Shown: in pieces, positions 35,799 through 45,554 of the stretch
Position numbering within the stretch: the stretch's first letter is position 1
How the letters are laid out: the number at the start of each line of letters is the position of its first letter
DNA from: UBA4582 sp047629195
Lineage (GTDB): Bacteria > Pseudomonadota > Gammaproteobacteria > Pseudomonadales > Azotimanducaceae
Direction of reading: 5' to 3'
Length of the DNA: 64,000 nt
NCBI GenBank assembly: GCA_047629195.1
Contig: JBLHWY010000005.1
Span: forward strand, 1-64,000
Translations under genes and position numbers: made by a program
The notes under the pieces: model-generated
Databases searched by the model: none
The model's input: only the letters and a program-made list of their open reading frames with translations
What the model was told of the DNA's origin: nothing

Positions 35799-36770
35799 AG
35801 GAATGGCTCTTTATTTTTGATATCTACAGGCAGTTAGACCTGGTCATCGGTATGGGTTGATTGCATTTAATCATGTCTTCAAATATATGCAGATAATAAG
35901 CTATGAATTTAATCATACGAAAGAGAATAGTTCAAGCGTAGAAACTAAGGGTCACCTATTTGTCTATTTGTCGATAGATGTTGTTTTTCAGGTTTGTGAG
36001 GCGGAAAAATGCACGCTTCCTGCTATAAGATTTTTCATCAAGCTTACGTAGCCGTGAGAATTTAGAAGGTCGACTAAAAGGTGGGCTGAGACCTGTTCTG
36101 GAAAATATCGAGGCCATCTGCGGCGCGCTTAAGTGCAGATGGGTGATCGGTCTCAAGCACCGGCGACCATTCAAAAATGAGCTTGATCAGTCTTGTTCCG
36201 TTACTCGTTTGATACCTGAGCCAGAATTCTTTCAGCAATACGTTATTATTCGCAAACCTGCTTCGGCGGCGCAGAGCCAGTATTTTGAAATTTCACCATT
36301 TGCTTCTATGCGAGCACGGCGGAGTTCAAGACCATGATTAACACCAACGCCATTTAAAAGATCAACTGTGTGTCTAATCTTCAGCGTGCAGCGGATGCCA
36401 ATATTGATGGCGTAGACGCCATCGCTCGGCGCGGAACCCTTTTCCTTCGAGATTTAGTCTAGGTTGATTATTCTTTAGCTGTAACTTTCGTGTACTAGAC
36501 TCGGTCGCTTTGAATTGGCCGATTGTCGTGCCGACCCGGGGTGCACCGCGTAACACGGCATGCTCTCCCCCAAATTGTAGGACACTTTCCTGCAGGTTCT
36601 GTCGTAAAGGTTTTAGTACTATAAATTAAGCTTCTGATACTTCGGCGAGTTACCTTTACGGGAGCTTTAGGAAATGGACAATGGTCCGTGGTAATGACGG
36701 CGAGACAATTATCAGGCATTTGAAATTATAGATTTGATGATAACAACGCTTTGATTTAGATAACTATGTG
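35799..36770. other. Gene-poor, probably decayed region
   Basis: About 970 bp hold only short, mutually overlapping frames on both strands. A minus-strand frame (36495-36719) contains VITTDHCPF, a string that resembles the metal-ligand region of dihydropyrimidinase-like amidohydrolases, but the flanking residues do not follow that family. A 9-bp inverted repeat CGTAAAGGT/ACCTTTACG lies at 36603-36611 and 36652-36660. The palindrome at 35902-35917 may belong to the ArsR-type gene. I see no intact gene here. Confidence 0.5.
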
Positions 36771-37478
36771 CTAGAACTGTTTGGTCAGCCAAAAACGGAA
36801 GCTGTTATTGGGTGAGCTGCTGGTGACACCACTGAGCACGCCTGCAAACAGTTGCCATTTACCAAGGTTGCCAATGATGGCGGGACCAACTTGTTGAGTT
36901 TGATTGCTTAAACCATTGAATTTTCCTGTTGTGCCGAGATTGCTAAACACTTCGAAGCTAAGGATCCAAGCGTCGGTCAACTGATAATTTAGACTACTGC
37001 GAGCCTGAAACGTGACACCTGATTGAGCATGGCTGCCAAGCTGTTTTGAGCCCAACACTAGGACTCGGGCTAACAAAGTGGGTGATAAAGTAACATCATG
37101 CATCCAGTTAATACCGATCTGATGTGGTCGATTTTCTACTCCAACACGCGCATCAAAGCGAAACCCCTGTTGCCATCTGGGCGTCACATCCTCTAATTGC
37201 CAGAATAGTTCTGCCTGAAAAAAGTCTAAATCGTTGGTGGACTGAAGTGTCTTTTTAGTCTGGACCAGGCCTCTCACCATGACGTCGTCACTCGTCGCAC
37301 GCTGGTAGTGTAAACGTTGATTGAAGTTATGATTATCAGGGTCATAGGCGTTGCGATATTGGATCGACTGATGGCCCCCATTCACGACGGGGCCAAAAAT
37401 GCCACCGGTGTTACCAGCGGCGGCGAATTCAGCAAAGGTTAGTGCAAGAAAAGCTATTTTCGCGAGTGATTGTCTCAT
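36771..37478 (-). CDS. Predicted outer-membrane beta-barrel protein
   Basis: This 235-residue protein has a cleavable N-terminal signal (MRQSLAKIAFLALTFAEFAAA), then alternating polar/hydrophobic strands and a C-terminal Phe (WLTKQF), all typical of outer-membrane barrels. Amphipathic strands such as FRFDARVGVENRPHQIGINW are visible. The ATG at 37478 is preferred to the TTG ten codons upstream, although the AAGGG is very close to it. The family is not recognised; a passive channel is possible. Confidence 0.7.
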   Translation of the reverse strand: MRQSLAKIAFLALTFAEFAAAGNTGGIFGPVVNGGHQSIQYRNAYDPDNHNFNQRLHYQRATSDDVMVRGLVQTKKTLQSTNDLDFFQAELFWQLEDVTPRWQQGFRFDARVGVENRPHQIGINWMHDVTLSPTLLARVLVLGSKQLGSHAQSGVTFQARSSLNYQLTDAWILSFEVFSNLGTTGKFNGLSNQTQQVGPAIIGNLGKWQLFAGVLSGVTSSSPNNSFRFWLTKQF

Positions 37479-38077
37479 TCCCTTTATTCTTACTCCCCTG
37501 TTATTCAAAGCTTGTTATTAATAGCTTGCTCGACCCATTAATTTTCTGAGGTTGTTTCATTGAGTCGGGCTAATTTATTTATTTGGGGCGAGATTGTACA
37601 GGGTTCTTGTTTATAATCTTGAAACCCCTCTCACTTTTTAATGAGATATGTTGTTGAGGGATCGATACTATATTTCTATTGGAAATAGATTAGGAGCAGC
37701 TAGCTGATGCGTCATCTCTTAGACGCTTAGAGGGTTGTACACAGAGTTTTGGGTTTTCAGCAGCGTAACCTCTTTTTATTCTTCGAGAGGTACTTAAAAT
37801 GTTGGCGCTAAAATTCATTGGTTTTGGCTGAACCGCTACTTATGTGTGCGGGCAAGTAAGCAAACGGTTGCTAACTCATCGCGCTGTAAACGCCTGCAGT
37901 GATATAGAGTATGAAAAACCCGATTGCAGCCACGCTGGCTATATCGATTTTCAATGTTGCTCTTCTCTTTGTTTGAATGTCCATGGAGCGAGAGGTTAGC
38001 GAATCTTTAGATTTCCGGGAAAGAATTGTTTTTCCTAACCTTATTCCGGAACGTGCTATCCACCTGCTTTTTAACGT
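37479..38077. other. Intergenic stretch between barrel protein and YeiH-type gene
   Basis: No large gene is supported in these 600 bp. The only protein-like frame is the 37-residue one listed separately (37871-37984). AT-rich sequence near 37600-37700 may hold the promoter of the barrel gene, but no clear -35/-10 pair was found. Confidence 0.5.
37871..37984 (-). CDS. Possible 37-residue single-helix membrane protein
   Basis: The frame encodes a basic, hydrophilic head (MDIQTKRRATLKID) followed by one hydrophobic helix (IASVAAIGFFILYITAGVYS). This is the layout of a small bacterial membrane protein with the N terminus inside. No ribosome site is obvious before the ATG, so it may be chance. 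It lies 94 bp downstream of the YeiH-type permease stop on the same strand, where a small partner would be expected. Confidence 0.3.
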   Translation of the reverse strand: MDIQTKRRATLKIDIASVAAIGFFILYITAGVYSAMS

Positions 38078-39004
38078 TTAGCTCACGAATTGAAGAACTA
38101 AAAATAAAGTTGTTGGTACCACAATTGCCCATAGAGTCAGCGCTTGGGCTAATATTTTGCCTTTTAAATTCCCAAGTGTGCTCCTTGATATCTCCGTACC
38201 GACAAAAAACAGTGCGATGACAAGCAGCGCTTTTGATATCAATCCCGCCATAGTGGGGACCAGTTCGGGAAGCGGAATGGTTGACCCCAATATCGAAGCG
38301 AGAAGGAATAAAAGAATAAAACCTGGCAGGCGTACTTTTGCCCCATCGCTGCGTTCACGAAAGCTCACGATGAGTACCAGCGGTATTAGCCAAAGAGTTC
38401 GGCCTAGTTTTAGGGTCGTAGCAACGGCTGCTGCTTCTTCGCCGTAAATTTGTGCGGTGGCCACGACAGAACTGGTATCGTGAATTGCAAGTGCAACCCA
38501 AACACCAAACTGTTCCTGACTCATTCCTAATAAATGGCCAATGTATGGAAAGGAGAACAGAGCTGCAGCGTTTAGCAAAAATACTATGGCAAGCGCTACG
38601 CCCGTCTGATCAGCTCTAGCTTTGATGATCGGTGAAATTGTTGCGATAGTTGTGCCACCACAAATCGCTGTGCCAGAGGCCATCAGCAGGCTGCTGTTTC
38701 GCTCAACCTTCATTAGCCTGCCAAGCAGCAGGCCGACTCCGATAGCCGCAACGACATAAATTAGAATCGCGACGGTATAATTGGCACTAATACGCCATAA
38801 ATCAGAGATGTTGAGTTTAAGCCCCAACAAGACTATCGCCGCCTGCAAGCTATACTTTCCCAGCATAGGCGCATTGCTAATGATGGTCTTATTGAAGACG
38901 AGGGTTATGCCCATCCCCACGAGCAAAGCAATCGCGGGGTTACCCAGATAAATCAGGGGCGCGAGTATAGCTGCGCAAATAGCAAAACCTATGGCCGGTT
39001 TCAT
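38078..39004 (-). CDS. YeiH-family (UPF0324) putative anion exporter
   Basis: This protein of about 308 residues has ten or so membrane segments of the YeiH family, sometimes called putative sulfate exporters. Family features include the ALLVGMGITLVF helix, GTAICGGTTIATISPIIKA and LAIHDTSSVVATAQIYG. The ATG at 39004 is the first start that does not overlap the upstream gene. Function in this organism is unproven. It sits 17 bp after an aldo/keto reductase gene. Confidence 0.88.
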   Translation of the reverse strand: MKPAIGFAICAAILAPLIYLGNPAIALLVGMGITLVFNKTIISNAPMLGKYSLQAAIVLLGLKLNISDLWRISANYTVAILIYVVAAIGVGLLLGRLMKVERNSSLLMASGTAICGGTTIATISPIIKARADQTGVALAIVFLLNAAALFSFPYIGHLLGMSQEQFGVWVALAIHDTSSVVATAQIYGEEAAAVATTLKLGRTLWLIPLVLIVSFRERSDGAKVRLPGFILLFLLASILGSTIPLPELVPTMAGLISKALLVIALFFVGTEISRSTLGNLKGKILAQALTLWAIVVPTTLFLVLQFVS

Positions 39005-39021
39005 TGTGAGGTTTGTCTTAA

Positions 39022-40029
39022 TTACCGATATCCCTCTGCCACAGGTCGTCTTGGCAGTGACCACCATGCAGCTTCGCAAGCTTGCTCGAGTTCTGCATCG
39101 AAATTAACCTCGAGGGCTGCAACGTTTGCGTCCAATTGATCAGCTCGACTTGCGCCAATTATTGCTGAAGATACCGCCGGGTTCTTGAGAACCCAGGCGA
39201 CGGAAACAGATACCATGTTAAGGCCTTTTGATTCGACCACGGACTTCAGTTGCTCAACCGCTTTGAATTGTGAATCATGCCAATATCGTGCCTGGTATCT
39301 TTCAGCGGCACTACCGAGTGTGAATCTTGTGCCTTCCTCAGGTTCCTGGCCGGTCTTGTATTTTCCTGAGAGGAAGCCGCCGGCGAGAGGGTTATAAACA
39401 AGCACGCCCAGTCCTTCTGCTTTGGCAAGAGGGAGCAACTCGGTTTCAATTTCCCGATAGAGCAGATTATAGCGTGGCTGTACCGAGGCGTATCCACTCA
39501 GGCCTAGTCGTTCTGCTGCCCCGATTGCTTGGCCTAATCGCCAGGCTGGATAATTTGAGCAACCTGTATACCGGACTTTCCCCGCCGTGACTAGATCCTC
39601 GAAAGCTCGCAGTGACTCTTCAATAGGGGTGTTGGGGTCAAATCCGTGGGATTGATACAGATCGACATAGTCTGTTTGCAACCTCGTCAGGCTGGCATCA
39701 ATGGAATCCATTATGTGTTTCCGCGATAGCCCTCTATTATTGGGTCTTCGTCGTGTTGGTGCGAAGCACTTGGTTGCAATGATGAGGTTATCTCGATTGC
39801 CTCTATTTTTTATCCAGCGGCCAATGATAGCTTCTGTCTCGCCAATGGTGCCTTGATTACCGCCGAGAGGGTAAGCGTCAGCCGTATCCAGAAAAGTGAG
39901 TTTCAGTTCCGCAGCCCTATCCAATATCTCGTGAGATAGCTTCTCTGCTACCTGGAGTCCAAAGGTCATCGTGCCTAAACATAGGGCAGGTACTTCCAGT
40001 CCATGTTTACCTAGGTTGCGATATTCCAT
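39022..40029 (-). CDS. Aldo/keto reductase
   Basis: This 335-residue NADPH-dependent (alpha/beta)8-barrel reductase has the start MEYRNLGKHGLEVPALCLGT, the catalytic Asp and Tyr in FLDTADAYPLG, the Lys in IIATKC and the His of YQSHGFD. The NADP-binding tail (IIGASRADQLDANV) is present. The ATG at 40029 has AAGGAA 6 bp upstream. The substrate is unknown. It shares a strand with a GNAT gene upstream and a YeiH-type permease downstream, so the three may be one operon. Confidence 0.9.
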   Translation of the reverse strand: MEYRNLGKHGLEVPALCLGTMTFGLQVAEKLSHEILDRAAELKLTFLDTADAYPLGGNQGTIGETEAIIGRWIKNRGNRDNLIIATKCFAPTRRRPNNRGLSRKHIMDSIDASLTRLQTDYVDLYQSHGFDPNTPIEESLRAFEDLVTAGKVRYTGCSNYPAWRLGQAIGAAERLGLSGYASVQPRYNLLYREIETELLPLAKAEGLGVLVYNPLAGGFLSGKYKTGQEPEEGTRFTLGSAAERYQARYWHDSQFKAVEQLKSVVESKGLNMVSVSVAWVLKNPAVSSAIIGASRADQLDANVAALEVNFDAELEQACEAAWWSLPRRPVAEGYR

Positions 40030-40073
40030 TACTATTTCCTTTTTTTCCGTCAATTTCTTGTGATGACTCAATG

Positions 40074-40481
40074 CTAGGGTTTACAACCCATACTTATTCG
40101 GTCCTCTACTTGAAAACCTAACTTTTTATAGAACCCTGCCGCATCTGGGTTGGAGCCACGGATCTGCAGATTCACTTTTTGACAGCCGAGCGATGCCAGA
40201 GATGTCACAGCGAAGTCTACCAAAGAGCGACCCGTTCCGGCCAACCTTTGAGCTGGAGATACTGCAATAGAATAAAGCCAGCCTCTGTGGCCATCGTATC
40301 CGGCAATACAGGCACCGGTGATTTGATTGTTGTTTTCCGCGACGAATACGAGATCGTCGACGGCGAGCTTTTCATTCAACATAGAGTTGGGTTGACTGTA
40401 CGCTGCAGACTCGTTAAATACTTCAGTCCAAAGTTGGGTGACTTGATCTCGGTCTCTTTCCTGATATTTTCGAACTGGCAT
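40074..40481 (-). CDS. GNAT-family acetyltransferase (YpeA-like)
   Basis: This 135-residue acetyl-CoA-dependent enzyme has the acceptor-side strand and the AcCoA loop YSIAVSPAQRLAGTGRSLVD, where RLAGTGR matches the Q/RxxGxG/A motif. FYKKLGFQVEDR is the usual last helix and strand. The acceptor is unknown. It is divergent from the RND efflux operon across a 181-bp region. Confidence 0.87.
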   Translation of the reverse strand: MPVRKYQERDRDQVTQLWTEVFNESAAYSQPNSMLNEKLAVDDLVFVAENNNQITGACIAGYDGHRGWLYSIAVSPAQRLAGTGRSLVDFAVTSLASLGCQKVNLQIRGSNPDAAGFYKKLGFQVEDRISMGCKP

Positions 40482-40510
40482 CGGTAAATTATCACCCCTT
40501 CACATTTGCT

Positions 40511-40527
40511 TAACTATCTCGTAGTTA
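40511..40527. promoter_or_regulatory. Small inverted repeat in the GNAT-efflux divergent region
   Basis: TAACTA and TAGTTA form an exact 6-bp inverted repeat around a 5-base centre. It lies 30 bp upstream of the GNAT gene and 136 bp upstream of the efflux adaptor. It could be an operator, but no regulator gene is adjacent and the arms are short. Confidence 0.25.
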
Positions 40528-40662
40528 TGTCGCTTTGCCTCAAATTTCCTCATTTTTTGTCTGCATGGCATAAAGTCCACAAAAATATTACAACCAAATT
40601 TGGCCTTTTGGCGTCTTACAATTGAATCCGACGACTTATAGTTATATCAACAAGGAATAATA

Positions 40663-41847
40663 TTGAATAATGCCATAAAAGTAATCGCACCGGTTATTGT
40701 CCTCGCTTTAGGTATCGGAACATACTTAATATTGGGCTGGGCCAAGCCAGAGCCAGAAAAAAAAGTTGAGGAGCCCAGAGCGCTCAGTGTCTTTGTAGAG
40801 AACGTCCAAAGAGCAGATACCGATCTACAGGTAAATACCGAAGGTGAAGTTCGGGCAAGAACTGAAGTTGATATAGTTTCTCAGGTGGCCGGGCGTATTG
40901 TGTCTGTGACCTCCGAATTTACAGAAGGCGGAATGGTTGAGCCTGGTGTCACACTGGTTGAAATAGAGGATCTTGATTACAAACTCGATTTGGCACAAGC
41001 ACAGGCTAAAATGGCCGAGGCTGAGGTAGGTGTTCAAACAGCTGTTGCGACAGCAGACGTGGCAAAGAAGCAATTGCGTAATGCAAAGGGCGCGTCACCT
41101 TTAGCGCTAAAGCAACCACAAGTAGCAGAAGCGCGCGCAATGCTCGCCGCAGCAGAAGCTAGTTTTCAAAAAGCGCGGCTTAATCTATCTCGGACTAAAA
41201 TTTCATTACCTTTCCAGGGACGACTGGTACGGATTGATGTCAATGTAGGACAGTACGTTTCACTCGGTACGCGTCTGGCGCGGGCTTTCTCAACTGATAC
41301 CGTTGAGGTGCGACTGCCTCTCAATGATGGCCAACTAGCGCTGTTGAATTTGCCTATTGGATATGTCGCCGAGTCCGGCGCGGAGTTACCGGTTGTCTTC
41401 AAGGCGCGTGTCGCAGGTAAAGACCAACGCTGGCAAGGAAAATTAACGCGTCTTGATGCCTCTATCGATAAAAATACTAGGATGTTATTCGGTCTTGCCG
41501 TTGTTGAATCACCTTACCTTCTTAACGTTTCTCAGCATCAAATGCCACTGGCTGTTGGTTTGTACGTAGAAGCTGAAATCTCCGGCCGTAGGATCAATGA
41601 CGGCTATGCTATTCCGCGTGAAGGTCTTAGAGCTGGCAATAAGGTTTACGTTGTTAATGCGAAGGGGTTGCTTGAAATTCGCGATGTCGTAGTTACTTTT
41701 AGTTCAGAGCGAGAAGCGATCATTTCAAGTGGACTTGGGATAAATGAAAAAGTCGTCATCTCACCTGTTCGCAATGCAATTCAGGGTATGTCACTTCAAG
41801 CACTAGACGAATCTTTAGATGAACCAGCGATGGCCGAAAGTAGTTAA
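40663..41847 (+). CDS. RND efflux periplasmic adaptor (HlyD/MFP family)
   Basis: This 394-residue adaptor joins an RND pump to an outer-membrane channel. It has an N-terminal membrane anchor (residues 6-26), a lipoyl/barrel-sandwich half starting at DIVSQVAGRIVSVTSEF, a coiled-coil hairpin (DLAQAQAKMAEAEVGVQTAV) and the second lipoyl half TKISLPFQGRLVRIDVNVGQ. It lacks a lipobox Cys. The TTG start has AAGGA 6 bp upstream. The pump gene follows after 35 bp; no outer-membrane channel gene is in the operon. Confidence 0.9.
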   Translation: MNNAIKVIAPVIVLALGIGTYLILGWAKPEPEKKVEEPRALSVFVENVQRADTDLQVNTEGEVRARTEVDIVSQVAGRIVSVTSEFTEGGMVEPGVTLVEIEDLDYKLDLAQAQAKMAEAEVGVQTAVATADVAKKQLRNAKGASPLALKQPQVAEARAMLAAAEASFQKARLNLSRTKISLPFQGRLVRIDVNVGQYVSLGTRLARAFSTDTVEVRLPLNDGQLALLNLPIGYVAESGAELPVVFKARVAGKDQRWQGKLTRLDASIDKNTRMLFGLAVVESPYLLNVSQHQMPLAVGLYVEAEISGRRINDGYAIPREGLRAGNKVYVVNAKGLLEIRDVVVTFSSEREAIISSGLGINEKVVISPVRNAIQGMSLQALDESLDEPAMAESS

Positions 41848-41882
41848 TTGAACGATAAAATAGACCAGGACGGGCTATCAAA

Positions 41883-44800
41883 ATGCAAAAGTTAATTGCC
41901 TGGTGGGCTACTAACACCGTCGCTGCGAATTTGCTGATGGTTGGTATCATTCTCGCAGGTGCGCTTGGTTTCATTGCGATGGAACGTGAAGCGTTTCCAA
42001 ATTTTAAGCCGAATCAAATTTCCATTGAAGTGACTTGGCCTGGTGCTGCGCCACAGGAAGTTGAAGAACAAGTTGTTGCCAGAATCGAAAATGCGATTGA
42101 TAACATCGATAGTGTTTATCGATATTATTCTTTCGCCCAAGAAAGCTTTGCCCGTATCGATGTTTACACACTGCCTACAGATGATATGGAAGGTTTCCTC
42201 AATGAAGTTAAAAATGCCGTTGACTCGGTAAACTCATTACCCAGGGACATCGAAAAACCTCAGGTCCGCAGAGTCGAATATCGAAACGAGATGATCAGAG
42301 TTGCGATCCACGGAGAGGTGGGTGAGCGTGCGCTGACGCGACTGGCAGAGGAGCTTCGTGATGAAGTTGCTGCATTGCCGTATATCTCAATTGTTGAATT
42401 GTTTGGAACGCGGCGAGAAGAAGTCACCATAGAACTTTCGGAACAAGCGCTAAGGCGTTACGGTTTAAGCTTTACTGAGGTTTCTGCTGCGATTCGTAAC
42501 AGTTCGATTAATCTTTCATCGGGCAGTATTCGAACGGAAACCGGCGATGTATTGCTCCGCGCACGAAACATGGCGGACAACGAAGACGATTTCAACAAAA
42601 TTGTTATCCGCCAATCGCCCGAATCAGGGATTGTTCACTTAGGCGATATCGCAAAAGTTATTGACGGTTTTGAAGACAACGAAATTTTGGCGACGATGAA
42701 TGGGGAGCCTGCTGTTCTTCTCCAAATCATGTCTTCGGACAATATGCAGGTCGTCAAATCGAGTGATTCAATTAAGTCATGGATGGAACAACGAAAAAAA
42801 ACGTTGCCAAAGGGCGTCACTTTATCGCTTTGGTTTGATACCGCAGATATCTATAACTCGAGAATGGACACCATTGGAACCTCTGCCTATATGGGCTTGA
42901 TTTTGGTGTTCCTGGTGCTGATACTTTCCTTAAGACCTAAGGTTGCACTCTGGGTGACTGCGGGTATCGGTGTCTCGTTTTTGGGTGCTTTCGCGATGCT
43001 GCCAACGATGGATGTGTCCCTTAATATTCTTTCGACTTTTGCTTTTCTATTAGTCCTCGGGATTGTTGTTGATGATGCGATTGTCGTTGGTGAAAGTATT
43101 CATCAACATCATCACGAAATAGATGATCCACTACAGGCAGCCATTCAAGGTGCCACAGCAGTATCCAAACCTGTCGTATTTGCTGTTTTAACAACGATAG
43201 TTGCCTTCGCACCATTCTTTTTTCTCACAACAGAAGACGCACAGATAACAAGGCAGTTCTCGATTGTTATCACGCTTGCACTGGTAGTTTCCTTGATAGA
43301 AGCGTTTTTGATTCTACCGGCTCACCTTTCCCACCTTAAGCCGCGTAAAGAGTTAGGTAAAATCGGACGCTTTCAGAAGCGCTTTGAAGATAAAGTTGTT
43401 GGTTTCTCTCGTACTGTTTATCGCGGCTGGGTTGATGCTTGTGTTAGAAACCGCTATTTGACTGCTAGTGTTTTTATCACGGCATTGACGATTAGCCTCG
43501 GTGTTTTCAACAGTGGTTGGGTGAAGTTCTCATTCATGCCTGAAGTAGAGAATGAGCTGATTTACATCAATGTTGAATTGCCAACAGGCACACCCTACGC
43601 TCGAGCTTTAAAGGTACTCGATCAACTACAGGAAGCAGAACGGAAACTCATCGCTGAAGTTGAGGCTGAAGCTCAAATTGAGGGGGGTTCAGGTCAGCTT
43701 ATTGAAGGTTGGTATACAAGATCGCGTAGAGATAGTGTCATTGCAATCGTCAAGCTAGCGCCGCCCGAAATACGAGACATGTCGGCGAAGGAGGCTGCTC
43801 TTAGACTCAGAGAGTTAGTGGGTGAGGTACCTGATGCCGACGAGATTGAAGTTAACTACACCATGAATGATTCAACACCAAGGGTGAGTTATGTGATGCG
43901 TCATAAGGATCTGTCAAAACTCAAAGAAGCCGCCAAAGACGTTAAGGGGCATTTGTACGGCTACGACGGAACCTTTTACGTTCGGGACAGTATGCGCGGA
44001 GAATCTGATGAGCTTCATATGCAATTGTTGCCCGGTGCAGAAAAGCTGGGATTAACGCTCGCACAAGTTTCTATGCAAGTGCGGCAGGCTTATTTTGGTG
44101 AAGAAGTTCAGCGTCTGCCACGGGAAACCGGTGACGTTAGGGTGATGGTGCGCTATCCAAGAGAGCTGAGATATAGCTTAGAAAGCTTGAATGATTTCAG
44201 AGTGAGAACGACTGATGGTCGAGAATTACCGCTCATGTCTGTCGTTGATGTTGAAGTTGTCACCGGAGTTCAACATATTCGTCGCCGAGATGGAGAACGG
44301 ATGGTTAGGGTTACCGCTGAAGTGGTAAGTGAGTTGATGAGCGATATCAACACTGATATGAAAGACACGTTCCTACCTCTGATCGAACAGAAATATCCTG
44401 GGTTAAAAATTGGCGTCGGTGGTGATGCTGAAAGCGAAGCGCTGTTTTTGTCAGAATTGACTTCTTTATTTGCGATTGCGCTATTTGTCATGTACGCATT
44501 GATAGCGATAGCGTTTAGATCTTATTGGCTGCCCTTACTCGTGATGACAGCGATACCATTTGGTTTTATGGGGGCGGTTTATGGTCATCTGATGTTCGGT
44601 GTGTCGATGGCGATGTTCTCCTATTTTGGCATCGGTGCTGCAGCTGGTGTTGTTGTAAACGATAACCTTGTACTTGTCGACTACATAGAGAGATTGCAAA
44701 AACAGGGATTGTCTGCGATCGACGCAGTTATTGAGGCTGGCGTTGCGCGTTTTAGGCCGATACTTTTAACATCGGTCACTACCTTTGTCGGTTTGATGCC

Positions 44801-45005
44801 AATTATGGCGGAACGTTCTACGGACGCCCAATTCCTCAAGCCTGCTGTGTTATCGTTAGCCTTTGGAGTCTTATTTGCACTCTTCGTGAGCTTGTTCATG
44901 GTGCCAGCACTTTATTGTATTGGTGATGACCTTTCCCGATTAAGAAGCCGCTTCAAGGCCTGGTTTTTGATTAGAGTGGGTTTAACTTCAACCGCTCACT
45001 CTTGA
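41883..45005 (+). CDS. RND-family efflux transporter (HAE1/AcrB-like)
   Basis: This 1040-residue inner-membrane antiporter exports drugs or related compounds in a trimer. Two repeated halves each have a first helix, a large periplasmic loop and helices 2-6. WPGAAPQEVEEQVVARIENA is typical of the first porter loop, and the proton-relay Asp pair is in LVLGIVVDDAIVVGESIH. The second half shows YFGIGAAAGVVVNDNLVLVD. Length and motifs are standard for AcrB-like pumps; heavy-metal type is less likely. The substrate is unknown. Confidence 0.93.
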   Translation: MQKLIAWWATNTVAANLLMVGIILAGALGFIAMEREAFPNFKPNQISIEVTWPGAAPQEVEEQVVARIENAIDNIDSVYRYYSFAQESFARIDVYTLPTDDMEGFLNEVKNAVDSVNSLPRDIEKPQVRRVEYRNEMIRVAIHGEVGERALTRLAEELRDEVAALPYISIVELFGTRREEVTIELSEQALRRYGLSFTEVSAAIRNSSINLSSGSIRTETGDVLLRARNMADNEDDFNKIVIRQSPESGIVHLGDIAKVIDGFEDNEILATMNGEPAVLLQIMSSDNMQVVKSSDSIKSWMEQRKKTLPKGVTLSLWFDTADIYNSRMDTIGTSAYMGLILVFLVLILSLRPKVALWVTAGIGVSFLGAFAMLPTMDVSLNILSTFAFLLVLGIVVDDAIVVGESIHQHHHEIDDPLQAAIQGATAVSKPVVFAVLTTIVAFAPFFFLTTEDAQITRQFSIVITLALVVSLIEAFLILPAHLSHLKPRKELGKIGRFQKRFEDKVVGFSRTVYRGWVDACVRNRYLTASVFITALTISLGVFNSGWVKFSFMPEVENELIYINVELPTGTPYARALKVLDQLQEAERKLIAEVEAEAQIEGGSGQLIEGWYTRSRRDSVIAIVKLAPPEIRDMSAKEAALRLRELVGEVPDADEIEVNYTMNDSTPRVSYVMRHKDLSKLKEAAKDVKGHLYGYDGTFYVRDSMRGESDELHMQLLPGAEKLGLTLAQVSMQVRQAYFGEEVQRLPRETGDVRVMVRYPRELRYSLESLNDFRVRTTDGRELPLMSVVDVEVVTGVQHIRRRDGERMVRVTAEVVSELMSDINTDMKDTFLPLIEQKYPGLKIGVGGDAESEALFLSELTSLFAIALFVMYALIAIAFRSYWLPLLVMTAIPFGFMGAVYGHLMFGVSMAMFSYFGIGAAAGVVVNDNLVLVDYIERLQKQGLSAIDAVIEAGVARFRPILLTSVTTFVGLMPIMAERSTDAQFLKPAVLSLAFGVLFALFVSLFMVPALYCIGDDLSRLRSRFKAWFLIRVGLTSTAHS

Positions 45006-45158
45006 TGTTTTGGCGCTATACCGACTATTCTTTAAAGTTCTTCTCTCTATGGAGCGAATCCTCTAATCTGCAACTCTAATGCAAACTATAATTAAGTTTG
45101 TTAAGAATGACATCTGTTGTTCTTTTAGCCAGCTCAAAGTAGCTACAAAGGTTAGATT

Positions 45159-45554
45159 GTGGAAATTAAAAAAGAGTATTTCATCCCATTTCCCCTGGAT
45201 AGAGTTTATAGCGCCTGGGTTGCGTCTGAAACTGTTGTTGAACCTGCCACAGCGATGGATATCAATCCCGTGGTTGGTGGTCATTATCGGCTGATCATCG
45301 AAATGCCTGGCTTTTCATCAGCTAATGAAGGGGAATTCGAGCTTGTCGAACCAAGGCAACATATTCGATATAGCTGGGAATGGAATCATGATGGTGAAGT
45401 GACCGATATTGATGTTTTGTTCTTCGCTATCGATGGCGCAACAAAAATTGAAATTTTGCATAAAGGGTTCACCAAACAAGAAAGCGTGACCAGTCATGAT
45501 AGTGGTTGGGACAGCTATGTGGTCGGGTTCATTAAACATCTGACGTCAAATTGA
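45159..45554 (+). CDS. SRPBCC-family (AHSA1-like) ligand-binding protein
   Basis: This 131-residue START/Bet v1-fold protein begins MEIKKEYFIPFPLDRVYSAW and has IRYSWEWNHDGEVTDI and a C-terminal helix SGWDSYVVGFIKHL, the Activator of Hsp90 ATPase homologue 1-like pattern. Such proteins bind small hydrophobic ligands; the function here is unknown. The GTG has AAAGG about 8 bp upstream. Its stop overlaps the start of the permease gene, so the two are co-translated. Confidence 0.82.
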   Translation: MEIKKEYFIPFPLDRVYSAWVASETVVEPATAMDINPVVGGHYRLIIEMPGFSSANEGEFELVEPRQHIRYSWEWNHDGEVTDIDVLFFAIDGATKIEILHKGFTKQESVTSHDSGWDSYVVGFIKHLTSN

